Below are positions 34,248-42,812 of a stretch of DNA of 64,000 nucleotides, in pieces. Every line of letters begins with the position of its first letter. Position 1 is the first letter of the stretch. This stretch comes from Streptomyces sp. ISL-10 (lineage in GTDB: Bacteria > Actinomycetota > Actinomycetes > Streptomycetales > Streptomycetaceae): positions 1 to 64,000 of the forward strand of contig NZ_JAGGOJ010000034.1 in NCBI RefSeq assembly GCF_018614575.1, in the 5' to 3' direction. The notes under the pieces are model-generated. The model made no database searches. It was not told the DNA's origin and saw nothing but the letters and a program-made list of their open reading frames with translations. Both the position numbers and the translations under genes were made by a program.

Positions 34248-35744
34248 GTGAAGTTGAGCGGGTTGTTGACCGGCCATGAGCACCACGTCATCCAGGGCGA
34301 CACCGAATCGACGGGGATCACCGCGGGCACCACCTTCGACGTCGACCGGGTGGTGCCGGGCTCGCTCTTCATCGCCGTGCCCGGCCACCGCGGCGGCGGC
34401 CCCGCCTCCATCGGTGCGGCGCTCGCGCGCGGGGCGGTGGCGGTGCTCGTCGACGCGGCGGGAGCCGCCGCCGCGCCCTCCGGACGGGAGCTGCTGCCCG
34501 CGGTGTGTGTCGTAGGGGTGCTCGACACCCGCAAGGCGGCCGCGGTCGTCTCCTCCCGCTACTTCGGCGAGCCGGGCCGGCACATGGACCTGGTGGCCGT
34601 CACCGGGACCAACGGGAAGACCTCCATCTCCTACATGGTCGAGTCGCTGCTGAGGATCTCCGAGGGCGCCTCGGTGGGCGTGATCGGTACGGCGGGCAGC
34701 CGGATCGGCGACGAGATGATCCCGATGCCGCCCTCGGTGCTGACCACACCGGAATCGCCCGACCTGCAGTACCTCCTGGGCCGCATGCGGGACCAGGGCA
34801 CCGGCAGCGTGGTGCTGGAGGCCACCTCGATGGCCCTGCAGACGTACCGGATGGACAGGACCTTCGTCGACGTCGGTGTCTTCACCAACCTGACCCAGGA
34901 CCACCTGGACGACCACGGCACGATGGCCCATTACACGGACGCCAAACTGCGGCTGTTCCAGGGGCTGTGCGGACACGCGGTGGTCAACGTGGACGACGCC
35001 GTGGGAGCCGGCATCCGCGCGATGATGCCGGACGCGGTGACGACCTACGGCCTCGACGAGGAGGCGGACTTCCGGGCCACGGACCTGATCGCGGACGCCT
35101 CGGGCACGCGATTCACGCTGTGCCACGCCGGCCGGGCGTACCCGGCGGCGATCCCGGTCCCGGGCCGCTTCTCCGTGTCCAACGCGCTGGCGGCCGTCGC
35201 GGCCTGCCACGTGCTGGGGCACGACCTGGACGGACTGGTCGCCGCGCTCGCCCAGATGCCGCCCGTACCGGGCCGGTTCGAGCGCTTCGTGACCCCCGGC
35301 GGCACGTCGGTGATCGTGGACTACGCGCACTCTCCCGACTCCCTCGACAAGGTCCTCACGGCCATCCGCGGCTTCGCCCGGGGCCGGGTCATCACCGTGT
35401 TCGGCTGCGGCGGGGACCGCGACACCACCAAGCGCGCAGAGATGGGCCGCATCGCCGGCACCCACTCCGACCTGTGCGTCCTGACCTCGGACAACCCCCG
35501 CACCGAGAACCCCGAGGCGATCCTGGACCAGATCGCCCCCGGCATTGAGGCCACCGGCACGCCATACGAACGCTCCGCCGACCGCCGCCGGGCCATCGCC
35601 CTCGCACTGTCCGCGGCTCAGCCGGAAGACATCGTCCTGATCGCCGGGAAGGGCAGCGAACCCCACCAGATCGTGGGCGAGGACCTGCTCCCCTTCAGCG
35701 ACATGGCAACCGTCCGCGACCTGGCCTCCCGCCTGCTGCCCTGA
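34248..35744 (+). CDS. MurE-like UDP-MurNAc-tripeptide synthetase with a DAP-type motif
   Basis: The 498-aa protein has all three Mur ligase domains. The ATP loop is GTNGKT at about residues 120-125, and the central domain shows EATSMALQTYRMD and NLTQDHLDDHGTM. The C-terminal domain holds DYAHSPDSLDKVL and DNPR at about 415-418, the residues that recognise meso-diaminopimelate in MurE. GAAGGGA before the GTG supports the start. Chromosomal MurE lies in the dcw cluster, so this is a second, element-borne copy. It may serve cell-wall change, resistance or a specialised pathway. The carbamoylated Lys region is not clearly visible, so activity is inferred. Confidence 0.85.
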   Translation: MKLSGLLTGHEHHVIQGDTESTGITAGTTFDVDRVVPGSLFIAVPGHRGGGPASIGAALARGAVAVLVDAAGAAAAPSGRELLPAVCVVGVLDTRKAAAVVSSRYFGEPGRHMDLVAVTGTNGKTSISYMVESLLRISEGASVGVIGTAGSRIGDEMIPMPPSVLTTPESPDLQYLLGRMRDQGTGSVVLEATSMALQTYRMDRTFVDVGVFTNLTQDHLDDHGTMAHYTDAKLRLFQGLCGHAVVNVDDAVGAGIRAMMPDAVTTYGLDEEADFRATDLIADASGTRFTLCHAGRAYPAAIPVPGRFSVSNALAAVAACHVLGHDLDGLVAALAQMPPVPGRFERFVTPGGTSVIVDYAHSPDSLDKVLTAIRGFARGRVITVFGCGGDRDTTKRAEMGRIAGTHSDLCVLTSDNPRTENPEAILDQIAPGIEATGTPYERSADRRRAIALALSAAQPEDIVLIAGKGSEPHQIVGEDLLPFSDMATVRDLASRLLP

Positions 35745-35942
35745 ACCCGGAACCCTGAACCCGGAACCCCAACCCGGGCTTCGCAACCGGGGCTTCGCCC
35801 TACAAGTGCGTCTACCTCACCCTCCCCGACGAACCACCACCGCCACAGCCTGCTGCCCCCTCTGGGCCGCAAGGTGATCCCCAGGAAACGGCCTGGTGTG
35901 TGCTCGCGCAATGCGGCGTTTGTGGGACGCGGGTGACGTCGG
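35745..35942. repeat. Short tandem repeat and intergenic DNA after the MurE-like gene
   Basis: The first 30 bases repeat GAACCCGGAACCCT-type units about three times, then GGGCTTCGCAACCGGGGCTTCGCCC forms a direct repeat. No gene is seen in the rest. Confidence 0.45.
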
Positions 35943-36035
35943 TCAGTTGTTCCAGTAGATCAGCCAGAGCGCATAGGCCAGTGCGTTGTACGCGCTCGGG
36001 TTGATGGCCTTACTGCGGGCGTTGAACTGGGGCAC
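35943..36035 (-). pseudogene. 30-codon frame resembling the N-terminus of a larger actinobacterial protein
   Basis: A GTG with GGAGGAGGG upstream opens VPQFNARSKAINPSAYNALA and then a short hydrophobic end and stop. The pattern recalls the N-terminus of longer proteins with an N-terminal module of this kind. It is probably a truncated remnant, but the match is from memory and weak. Confidence 0.3.
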
Positions 36036-36250
36036 CGGCCCCCTCCTCCACACGCACTGTTACCGAGCCATCACGGTACCGCGCAACCAGCCGACGATCA
36101 GCCCGTATGACAGCGCTTGATCCGAGCTGGCGTGAGCGGCACCAGACCCACCGATGGCGATCTCGTCACTCTGACGTGAATGTTCTCAAGTCAACTCAGC
36201 ATGCCTTGTTGGTCTGAGATCCTGGAGACCGATCGAGAGGGGCCGCAGGT

Positions 36251-36784
36251 ATGGAGTGGAAGACCCACGGTGAGCGACAGATCTACACGAACCCCTGGGT
36301 GAATCTGTGTCTGGTCGACGTCCAGCAGCCTGACGGGCGCAGGTGGGAGTACCACGTCGTTCGCCTCCGGCATCTGGCCGTGGCCGCCGTGGTCAATGAT
36401 CGCCAAGAGGTCCTGATGATGTGGCGGCACCGCTTCATCACGAACTCGTGGGCCTGGGAGTTGCCCATGGGCCTGGTCGAAGAGGGCGAGACCCCGGAAG
36501 AGGCGGCGGCCCGCGAAGTCCTGGAAGAGACGGGTTGGCGTCCTGGCCCCATCAAGCCCCTGATCTACGCCGAGCCGGCCAACGGGATCACCGACTCGCA
36601 GCACCACGTCTTCCGCGTGGATGGGGCAACCTACGCCGGGCCGCCGACGGAGAAGAACGAGTCCGACCGCATCGAGTGGATTCCCCTGACAGAGGTGCGG
36701 AGCATGATCGACCGCCACGAGATCGTGAGCAGCGGATCGCTCGTGGGCCTGCTGTACCTGCTCATGGACGAGGCGATCCGCTGA
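36251..36784 (+). CDS. NUDIX hydrolase (ADP-ribose pyrophosphatase type)
   Basis: The 177-aa protein carries the NUDIX box: GLVEEGETPEEAAAREVLEE followed by TG. An N-terminal beta sheet (MEWKTHGERQIYTNPWVNLC) resembles ADP-ribose or nucleotide-sugar hydrolases. GCAGGT precedes the ATG. It is convergent with the XRE gene and overlaps it by 23 bases. Confidence 0.9.
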   Translation: MEWKTHGERQIYTNPWVNLCLVDVQQPDGRRWEYHVVRLRHLAVAAVVNDRQEVLMMWRHRFITNSWAWELPMGLVEEGETPEEAAAREVLEETGWRPGPIKPLIYAEPANGITDSQHHVFRVDGATYAGPPTEKNESDRIEWIPLTEVRSMIDRHEIVSSGSLVGLLYLLMDEAIR

Positions 36785-38102
36785 CCGATGGGACGAGCTC
36801 CCGTAGCCGCGCCTCGAAGGCCAGGGCTACGGGATCCTGTCTGTGCGATGCCAACTGGTCGTAGAACTCCCGCAGATGACCCGAAACGCGTTCGGAGGCC
36901 ACCGCCGACGCGGGCCCCAAAGCTTGCGTGGCGGTGTGACACGCCTGATCCAGCTTGCCCTGATCCAGCTGAATGCGAGCGAGCCAGAACGAGTGAAACG
37001 CACGGCCGCGCTGGTTGGTGCGGTCCTCTCGCCGCAAGGCGTCCGCGATCAAGGGTTCTGCGGTCGCTGCTTCGCCCAGTCTCCCGTGGGCAATGCCTGT
37101 GTCCACGATGAGCTTCGGCTCGTCGAAGTAGGTCACCCATGATGGGTCCGGGTCGCTCGCCCGGATCTGCTCGAAATGGCGATGTGCCTCTCCGATCGCC
37201 CGGTGCGTGGAGTCCCGGTTGCCAAGAGTGGCGTGAGCGAAAGCTTCGCGCATGGACAGCATGGACAGGACCCGTGGGGTGGTGTCGAGCGCCGAGCGCG
37301 CCTGGTCCTGGGCAGCGGTCACAAGCGCCAAGGAGTCCGCGGGCCTGTCCTGGTACGTGCCCTGCAAGCTCATGCAGGCCAGGACGTTGGCCATGAATTG
37401 GCGGTCGTCTATTTCCTTGGCCAGTTGCAGTGCCTCGGTGAAGTAGGCGCGGGCCTGGTTGTACTGCCGGGCGTCGAAGTAGGTCCAGCCGGTGAGGCGG
37501 GCCAACTCGGCAGCGATTCCGTACAGGCCGTTCTGGATGGACGAAGGCCGGTTCTCCTTCAGGAGACCAACGACATATCGGAGCTGGCCGACGATGGCCG
37601 GCCTGAGCGCCTCGCCGCCGTGCTGGTCGTCCCGTCGCCAGTAGTCCTCGATAGAGGAGCGGAAGGCTTCAAGTGTGGCTGCGCTCAGACTCGTTCGCGT
37701 GGCCAGGGCCAGGATGTCATCGACATCTGGACCTGGCAGAGACGAGGGGGTCTGTTGCTCGGGCTCTGGCACTTGAGGCACTTCGCGCTCGGTGGCGACA
37801 AGGACCTGAGGCGTCTCCCATGGTCGGCGGGCAAGACCGAGCATGCCCCCTGGGATGCGCAAGCCGTCCGCGATGCGCTCGATGACGTCCATGTGCTGCA
37901 ACTGCCGCCGACCTTGGATCACTTCGCCGACACGACTGGGGGTCAACTCACAGCGCCTGGCGATCATCGAGGAGTAGATGCCCGCTTTGGTCCTCACCAG
38001 CCGGAAGACTCTGGCGAAGTCCCGTACGCGACAGGCATCGATCATCTCTGGATCGGTGAGCAGCCTTACAGGCAGTTCCTGCGGCCGGTCGGCGTCGGGC
38101 AT
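36762..38102 (-). CDS. XRE-family regulator with C-terminal TPR-like repeats
   Basis: The 446-aa protein has a helix-turn-helix at about residues 30-75 (KAGIYSSMIARRCELTPSRV, GEVIQGRRQL) and then a long helical repeat region (ARAYFTEALQLAKEIDDRQF, LVTAAQDQARSALDTTPRVL) like the TPR regulators of the Rap/PlcR/AimR superfamily. It is divergent from a block of small genes, with a 17-bp palindrome between. It may be an autoregulated switch that senses a peptide or another small molecule, which is inferred from the fold and neighbours. Confidence 0.85.
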   Translation of the reverse strand: MPDADRPQELPVRLLTDPEMIDACRVRDFARVFRLVRTKAGIYSSMIARRCELTPSRVGEVIQGRRQLQHMDVIERIADGLRIPGGMLGLARRPWETPQVLVATEREVPQVPEPEQQTPSSLPGPDVDDILALATRTSLSAATLEAFRSSIEDYWRRDDQHGGEALRPAIVGQLRYVVGLLKENRPSSIQNGLYGIAAELARLTGWTYFDARQYNQARAYFTEALQLAKEIDDRQFMANVLACMSLQGTYQDRPADSLALVTAAQDQARSALDTTPRVLSMLSMREAFAHATLGNRDSTHRAIGEAHRHFEQIRASDPDPSWVTYFDEPKLIVDTGIAHGRLGEAATAEPLIADALRREDRTNQRGRAFHSFWLARIQLDQGKLDQACHTATQALGPASAVASERVSGHLREFYDQLASHRQDPVALAFEARLRELVPSVSGSPRP

Positions 38103-38162
38103 TGGGCAGGCTCCCCACTGCGAGGGCTACGCAACGTCATTGGCACTCTACTTGCAGCGATG

Positions 38163-38179
38163 TTACCCAAGTTGGGTAA
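38163..38179. promoter_or_regulatory. 17-bp palindromic operator between the XRE gene and the small-gene block
   Basis: TTACCCAA-G-TTGGGTAA is a perfect palindrome with a one-base centre, 60 bases from the XRE start and 49 from the next start. It most likely binds the XRE protein. Confidence 0.75.
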
Positions 38180-38227
38180 TCAGCCTGACCTTTTGGCGGC
38201 GGCACCCCGATCGCGATGCTCCTGTGC

Positions 38228-38458
38228 ATGGCGAGCAACCAGCAGACCAGACCAGGCATCGGTGAACTGGCGAAGGACAGCGCCAGTAGCCGTATCGGCG
38301 TCGTCATGGGTGAGGTCGGCGGCCGTGTGCAGATAAGGCCGATCGGCGGCGGCACGGAGTGGGATGCCATGCCGGACAACGTGGTGGCGCCGAGTGCACG
38401 CGAGGAACTGAGTGCACGCCTGGCTGTCCGGAACGGCAACAGTCGGGACGGGCTGTGA
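38228..38458 (+). CDS. 76-aa hypothetical protein
   Basis: The ATG at 38228 gives MASNQQTRPGIGELAKDSAS and then IGVVMGEVGGRVQIRPIGGG, which looks like a small beta structure. It is typical of small proteins encoded next to XRE regulators in Streptomyces. Its stop overlaps the next start (TGATG). Confidence 0.6.
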   Translation: MASNQQTRPGIGELAKDSASSRIGVVMGEVGGRVQIRPIGGGTEWDAMPDNVVAPSAREELSARLAVRNGNSRDGL

Positions 38459-38556
38459 TGCGCGCCGTCAGCCAATATGCGGGAGTCCTGTACATCGCCA
38501 TGATCGTCGGGTCGTGCGGCCTGGTGATCGGCATGGCTCTCGCCACAAGCCAGTAG
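38458..38556 (+). CDS. 32-aa hydrophobic peptide
   Basis: MRAVSQYAGVLYIAMIVGSC followed by GLVIGMALATSQ is a single TM or signal-like peptide. It starts inside the stop of the previous gene. It is short enough to be a secreted or membrane peptide; a signalling role with the XRE protein is speculation. Confidence 0.45.
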   Translation: MRAVSQYAGVLYIAMIVGSCGLVIGMALATSQ

Positions 38557-38706
38557 ACCGGCCGCCCCGAACGGGTGCCAACTACGGCTCCCCCGTCCCC
38601 GGGGCCGGCCACTCAAGCCCGCTCCCTGGTCGTCTATGAGCTGAGCTCGACGGCCAGGGGGCGGGAGGTAAGTGCCCTGCACCGCCTCATACAAGGAGAT
38701 GTACGC

Positions 38707-39150
38707 ATGACGGCAACGGTGAATGACCAGAAGACCGGCCGCGCGGTGGCTGGTGAGGTGCTGTTCGAAAGCCTCGCCCGCTTCGTGGTCGTCCACGACG
38801 GACAGGCGCCCGAGCGGGCCGAGCGGATCGCGGATCAGGCCGTGGCTTTCTTGGTGACGGCCGCCACGGCCACCGTTCCCATGGTCCCGTCCGATGACGT
38901 GGATCTCGGGCTTCACGCACTCATCCTGCACACGAAGGAGTACGCCGAGCTCTGCGAGGAGTACGCGGGCCGTTTCCTGCACCACAACCCGAAGCCGGGC
39001 GGGGGAGCACGTGACCCGAAAATGGTGGCCGCCTCGGCCCACGCGATGAAAGCCGCGGGGTTCATGGTCTTCGACGACCTGTGGACCGTGAACGGCGAGA
39101 ACCTGGCGCAGTGCGACTCGGACTGCGGCCGTCCCTACGGTCAGGCGTAG
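38707..39150 (+). CDS. GRDP-like helical protein
   Basis: The 147-aa protein starts MTATVNDQKTGRAVAGEVLF and contains ALILHTKEYAELCEEYAGRF and LHHNPKP, a pattern I associate with glycine-rich-domain proteins. Four Cys lie in the C-terminal third (ELCEEY and QCDSDCGRPYG). It is followed closely by the kinase-like gene. The function is unknown. Confidence 0.6.
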   Translation: MTATVNDQKTGRAVAGEVLFESLARFVVVHDGQAPERAERIADQAVAFLVTAATATVPMVPSDDVDLGLHALILHTKEYAELCEEYAGRFLHHNPKPGGGARDPKMVAASAHAMKAAGFMVFDDLWTVNGENLAQCDSDCGRPYGQA

Positions 39151-39218
39151 TCCGCGGTGACCGTGTGCGGCCGACCGCTGCTCGAGGCCGGCCGCGCCCA
39201 TGAAGGGAGACAACGTTC

Positions 39219-40055
39219 TTGTCCGGTCTGACTCCAGAACTGCCGATCGTGGTGCTCGACGCGCTCATGCCTACGTCTCAGCGTCTCGTGCTCAACCGCC
39301 GTGGGTCCTCGGTCTGGGACGTGGAAGGCGATCGCGGCCGGTACGCGGTGAAGCTCGGGTATCCGATCGAGGCCACCACCGAGTGGCCGGGCCAGCCTTG
39401 GACCGCTCTCGCGCCGGCCCGTGAGGGCTCGGTTCTCCATCGCCTCGGTGTCGATGACATTGCCTACGGGGAGTGGCAGCGCGGAACGTGGAACATCCAG
39501 CCGTGGCGTGAGGGTCCGGACCTCTACCGGCTGTGGGAGCCGTGCCGTGTGGACGGCTCGTCCGTCGAGCCGCACACGAGTGTGGTCATGGGGTGCGTGG
39601 AGGCCCTGGCCGAACTGCATGCGGCAGGCTGGGCCCACGGGGATGTGCAACCGGCTCACTTCATCGTCGGGCCGGAGCGAACACATCTCATCGACCTCGC
39701 GCTTGCGCGTGGAGGGCACGTTCCAGCGGGCTTCGACTTCCCGTTCCGGGGCTGTCTCGTCCACTATGAGGCACCGGAAATCTCACGCAGCGTGCTCGCC
39801 ACCGGAGAAGCCGAACCGACGCAGGCCGCTGACATCTACGCCCTCGGCGCGTCCCTGCTGATCTCCGCCACCGGCTGGCGGGCGGTCGAGTATCCGGACG
39901 ACGCCCCGCGCCCGGTGCAGCGGCAGGCAATCGCGGACGGACGGCGTCGTCCCGTGACCGTGCCCGGGGAACTGGGCGGCCTGATCGAAGCAATGCTCAG
40001 CTTCATGCCTGAGGACCGGCCAACCATCTACGAGGTGGGCAAGGCCCTGAGCTGA
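39219..40055 (+). CDS. Protein kinase-like protein with HGDxxPxH catalytic loop
   Basis: The 278-aa protein has a kinase fold: the ATP-lobe Lys in RYAVKLGYP (about residue 45), HGDVQPAHFIV at about 140 and LIDLALARG where DFG stands. YEAPEI and DIYALGASLLISATGW follow in place of the usual APE and F-helix. The Asn of HxDxxxxN is His. The start is TTG with GGGAG 9-10 bases upstream. It could be an active small-molecule or protein kinase or a pseudokinase. It ends the block that starts with the XRE gene. Confidence 0.72.
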   Translation: MSGLTPELPIVVLDALMPTSQRLVLNRRGSSVWDVEGDRGRYAVKLGYPIEATTEWPGQPWTALAPAREGSVLHRLGVDDIAYGEWQRGTWNIQPWREGPDLYRLWEPCRVDGSSVEPHTSVVMGCVEALAELHAAGWAHGDVQPAHFIVGPERTHLIDLALARGGHVPAGFDFPFRGCLVHYEAPEISRSVLATGEAEPTQAADIYALGASLLISATGWRAVEYPDDAPRPVQRQAIADGRRRPVTVPGELGGLIEAMLSFMPEDRPTIYEVGKALS

Positions 40056-40299
40056 GCGCGCCGCTGACGCCACTCGTGGGTTTCTGATGCGCAACAACCG
40101 AAACCGGATCACCCCTGAGCCTGGACAGCGGGGGGTGGCCCGGTCGCAAGAGCCCTGATCAGGACCCCGGTGTCGATGATACCGGGGTGTTCGTCGTGCC
40201 CGAATGCGGGCGCAACCTCGATGCGAACTGGTCGAGTTGGAAGGACAGAGCGGTTTGCGGTGTGGCCGGCGGGGTTGGCTTGCTGTGGTGGTGGGTGGC

Positions 40300-40719
40300 G
40301 CGATCGTCGCGCCCAAGACACAGCGCTCGGCCCTTCGCGTGGCCCTGCCGGCCGAGTGCGTGACCGCGCTCAGGGCCCAGCGCGCCCAGCAGATTGCTGA
40401 CTGGAAGGAAGCGGGCAACAGCTGGAAAGGGGACAGGGCACGGTCTGGTCTTCACCACCAGGAACGGAACACCCATCGAGCCACGCAATCTGAACCGCTT
40501 CTTCGAGGCGCTGTCCATCCGGGCCGGCGTCCGCAAGGCCCGCTTCACGACCTACGCAACACCTGCGCGTCCCTCCTCCACGAACAGTGTGCCGACGCTC
40601 GCGTGATCATGGAAGTCCTCGGCCACAGCTCGATCCGAGTGATCACGGACATCTGCACCTTCGTACGGCTCGACTCCCAGCGCTTGGCGTTCGATCGCGC
40701 CGGGGACGCCCTGAAATAG
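40300..40719 (+). pseudogene. C-terminal fragment of a tyrosine integrase (element A)
   Basis: The reading begins IVAPKTQRSALRVALPAECV and continues in a second frame as GHGLVFTTRNGTPIEPRNLN. It returns to the first frame at HDLRNTCASLLHEQC, then RVIMEVLGHSS and a region ending AFDRAGDALK. Two frameshifts and the loss of the catalytic N-terminal half make it dead. It lies near att core 2, as an integrase at the right end of element A would. Confidence 0.8.
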
Positions 40720-40783
40720 GCAGAGATCTCACGCCGCCTATGAGAACCCGCGCCGAAGCAACACCGGCGCGGGCCCTTGCGTC

Positions 40784-41452
40784 CTACCGGCAGCCCCCGG
40801 GCGGACACGGGTTGTAGCAACCGCCAGGCGGGCATCCACCCTTCTCACCGGGGTAGTAGTCCTCATCGCTACTCCCGCTGTCCCCACTGCTGCTGTCGTC
40901 TTCAGACCATCCATCGTCGTGATCGACGTAGTCCGGATCGTTCGTGGGGTCCTTGTAAAGACCCTTCGATGACGGACATGCCTCGCCGCTCTCCACCGCG
41001 TGCAAGGTGACATCTGGTTCATACTGCAGGGCAGTCCCGGCCTTGACGCTCTGGAAACACACCTTCCAGTTCGCGTAGTCACCAGCTTCGTTGTTCGTGT
41101 CATAGGCCGCCTCGTCCTCGTAGGCGGCATCGAGGGCTACCTCGCCAGCGGCGTCCCCCAACCTCTCCACCGCCTTGGCGTACGTGGTGCCCTTCACGTT
41201 CGGCATCTTGGGCCAGGGGATGCGTTGACCATCCTTCTTCGGACACGGTGCCCCGTCTGGCACGGCGGCGAAGTCGACCTTGCTCAAGGTCGCCATCTCG
41301 AAGCACACCGTCCAGTCCCCACCCGGAGCCTCATCCCGGTTGCTGGCGTCGTGGACCGCAACGCTCAGCCCGGTCTGCCGTGCTCGCTCCGTCGATCCCC
41401 GGGAGCCCCACCGGGGGTGCGGTATCGCTGTCATCCGACGGCATCCCCGCAT
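40784..41452 (-). CDS. Secreted-type protein with PASTA-like repeats, start unclear
   Basis: The 222-aa frame has two related units (QTGLSVAVHDASNRDEAPGG and VKGTTYAKAVERLGDAAGEV) each near a Cys (WTVCFE, WKVCFQ), and an acidic Ser-rich C-terminus ending CPPGGCYNPCPPGGCR. The N-terminus looks wrong: an Asp-rich linker after MPSDDSDTAPPVG lies in the next frame, so the original signal region may be frameshifted off. A surface protein is likely in the ancestor. Confidence 0.5.
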   Translation of the reverse strand: MRGCRRMTAIPHPRWGSRGSTERARQTGLSVAVHDASNRDEAPGGDWTVCFEMATLSKVDFAAVPDGAPCPKKDGQRIPWPKMPNVKGTTYAKAVERLGDAAGEVALDAAYEDEAAYDTNNEAGDYANWKVCFQSVKAGTALQYEPDVTLHAVESGEACPSSKGLYKDPTNDPDYVDHDDGWSEDDSSSGDSGSSDEDYYPGEKGGCPPGGCYNPCPPGGCR

Positions 41453-41623
41453 TAGGACAGCGTGAGCACGTCACCTTCAGCAGCGGCCAGCGGATGACGA
41501 TCCGTGCGTATCGGGTTCTATCGGAGCGAGAGAGGTGATGGCAACAGATCGGACGAAAGCGACAGTAGAAGCCGTACTGCCACGCGATCAACGGTTCCGT
41601 CAAACACTGCCGTCAACGCAAAA

Positions 41624-41660
41624 GCCAGAGGCCCTGTGGATCACTCCAAAGGCCTCTGGC
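41624..41660 (-). terminator. Hairpin next to att core 2
   Basis: GCCAGAGGCC pairs with GGCCTCTGGC around 17 bases. It takes the place of the tRNA terminator at this core. Confidence 0.6.
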
Positions 41661-41664
41661 CTGC

Positions 41665-41708
41665 TGTGCACTCGGCAGGATTCGAACCTGCAACCTTCTG
41701 ATCCGTAG
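41665..41708 (-). repeat. att core copy 2, border of elements A and B
   Basis: The same 44 bases as at 32061. After it the next ~110 bases resemble those after core 1 (CTC.AGCCGGATCGGTC, GGCCGCTACGAGGCC, GGAGGGACGGTA). Confidence 0.9.
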
Positions 41709-41806
41709 CTCTAGCCGGATCGGTCAGCAACGGCCATACCGGCCGCTACGAGGCCCTGGAGGGACGGTAGCGGACGGGGAAGGTTGCTGGGGTTGCGGTA
41801 CCGGAC

Positions 41807-41814
41807 TGCTGTAC
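41807..41814. promoter_or_regulatory. Left-arm Int site of element B
   Basis: TGCTGTAC in a segment like the left end of element A. It matches the GCTGTAC words at the right end of B. Confidence 0.4.
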
Positions 41815-41826
41815 CGGGGGCGGTAG

Positions 41827-42363
41827 CTACCCCGCTCGTTCGAGGGTCAAGTCGCTGCGAGCGGGTTCGGCTCGCCACATAGCGGCCAGCCGGGGGTAGG
41901 ACTCGATGAAGCGACGCATCTCTCCGAGCGCGGCAGTCCTTGACGCGCCGATCTCGTTGTAGTCGAGCCCGGTGTCCTGATGTCCCAAGCTGTCGAGATC
42001 AGCCCATGCCGGGTCCTCGCCGAAGATGAGCTGCAACTCCACCTTCCAATACTCCGGCTGCCAGTGGGGATCGTCACGCTCCCCGCCATCGTTGACCGCG
42101 AGCAGTCGCCCGAAGGACAGCGCAGGCTGGTCATCGTTCCAGTTCCACATGCCCCACTCGGCGATGAAGCCGTCGCCATCGTTCTCGGGACTCTCGACCC
42201 CTGCGATCTCGATCTGGAGAAACTCGGCGAAGGTGTCCCACGCAGCGTTGACGTCGCACACGGCATCGGGCTCGATCCCACGCTGCCTCAGCATCTGCGC
42301 GAACACTTCGGCGCTGGCTCGCCATGGAATGGGCATGCGGGATGCTACCGCAGTGGCAGGCAT
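41827..42363 (-). CDS. Hypothetical acidic protein (178 aa)
   Basis: The frame starts MPATAVASRMPIPWRASAEV. It contains GFIAEWGMWNWNDDQPALSF and WQPEYWKVELQLIFGEDPAW and is rich in Trp and acid residues. Such proteins occur in actinobacteria with no known role. An inner ATG at 42336 is possible. Confidence 0.6.
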   Translation of the reverse strand: MPATAVASRMPIPWRASAEVFAQMLRQRGIEPDAVCDVNAAWDTFAEFLQIEIAGVESPENDGDGFIAEWGMWNWNDDQPALSFGRLLAVNDGGERDDPHWQPEYWKVELQLIFGEDPAWADLDSLGHQDTGLDYNEIGASRTAALGEMRRFIESYPRLAAMWRAEPARSDLTLERAG

Positions 42364-42529
42364 TGGTCCTGAAGCACCTGTTTGGAAGACGCCGTACGCG
42401 GACGCTCGCTGAGCTGCGGGGGACTCTGACCTGGGGCAGAGGGGCTACATCGCTCTGGCTGCCCGTGGTTCCCCGTCCTTCCCCGCTCGATCGGGCACGC
42501 AAGGGGAACGACTGGCCAGCCGGCTGTCC

Positions 42530-42805
42530 TCAGTAGTGCCCTCGTTGCTTCACGGTGCGGATCGTGGCCCACCGCCGCCGCAGCCGGTCACCGAACTCCC
42601 CCACGGCGATCACGAGCACAGCGCTCGCCGCGCACCCGATGAGACTCGTCGGCTGATCAAGAACCTTGCCCAGAAGCCAAAAAGCGGCGGTGACAAGTGC
42701 CCACCACGCGATCCACTGGCCGAGCACGGTCCACCAATGACGTCTCTTCACGACCTCACGATACGTCCACCGCTCTACGTCTGACCGCGACTGGATTATG
42801 TTCAT
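42530..42805 (-). CDS. Small two-TM membrane protein
   Basis: The 91-aa frame has TM segments WTVLGQWIAWWALVTAAFWLLG and TSLIGCAASAVLVIAVG. Its first codons lie next to MITE copy 1, so the natural start may be a GTG at 42751 (73 aa). The function is unknown. Confidence 0.5.
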   Translation of the reverse strand: MNIIQSRSDVERWTYREVVKRRHWWTVLGQWIAWWALVTAAFWLLGKVLDQPTSLIGCAASAVLVIAVGEFGDRLRRRWATIRTVKQRGHY

Positions 42806-42812
42806 GAGAACG

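Larger units (their letters stand above)
32105..41708. mobile_element. Element A: decayed integrative element in tRNA-Arg
   Basis: Bounded by att cores 1 and 2. It keeps only the C-terminal part of an integrase at its right end and no recognisable rep, tra or xis. The rest is cargo: a membrane protein, a DAP-ligase-like gene, NUDIX, the XRE/kinase cassette and an IS5 remnant. About 110 bases at its left end are close to those at the left end of element B, so A and B use the same integrase type. Confidence 0.75.

Noticed and set aside
34248..40055. A biosynthetic gene cluster around the MurE-like, NUDIX and kinase-like genes
   Set aside because: No core synthase, carrier protein, RiPP precursor with enzyme, or dedicated exporter is visible.
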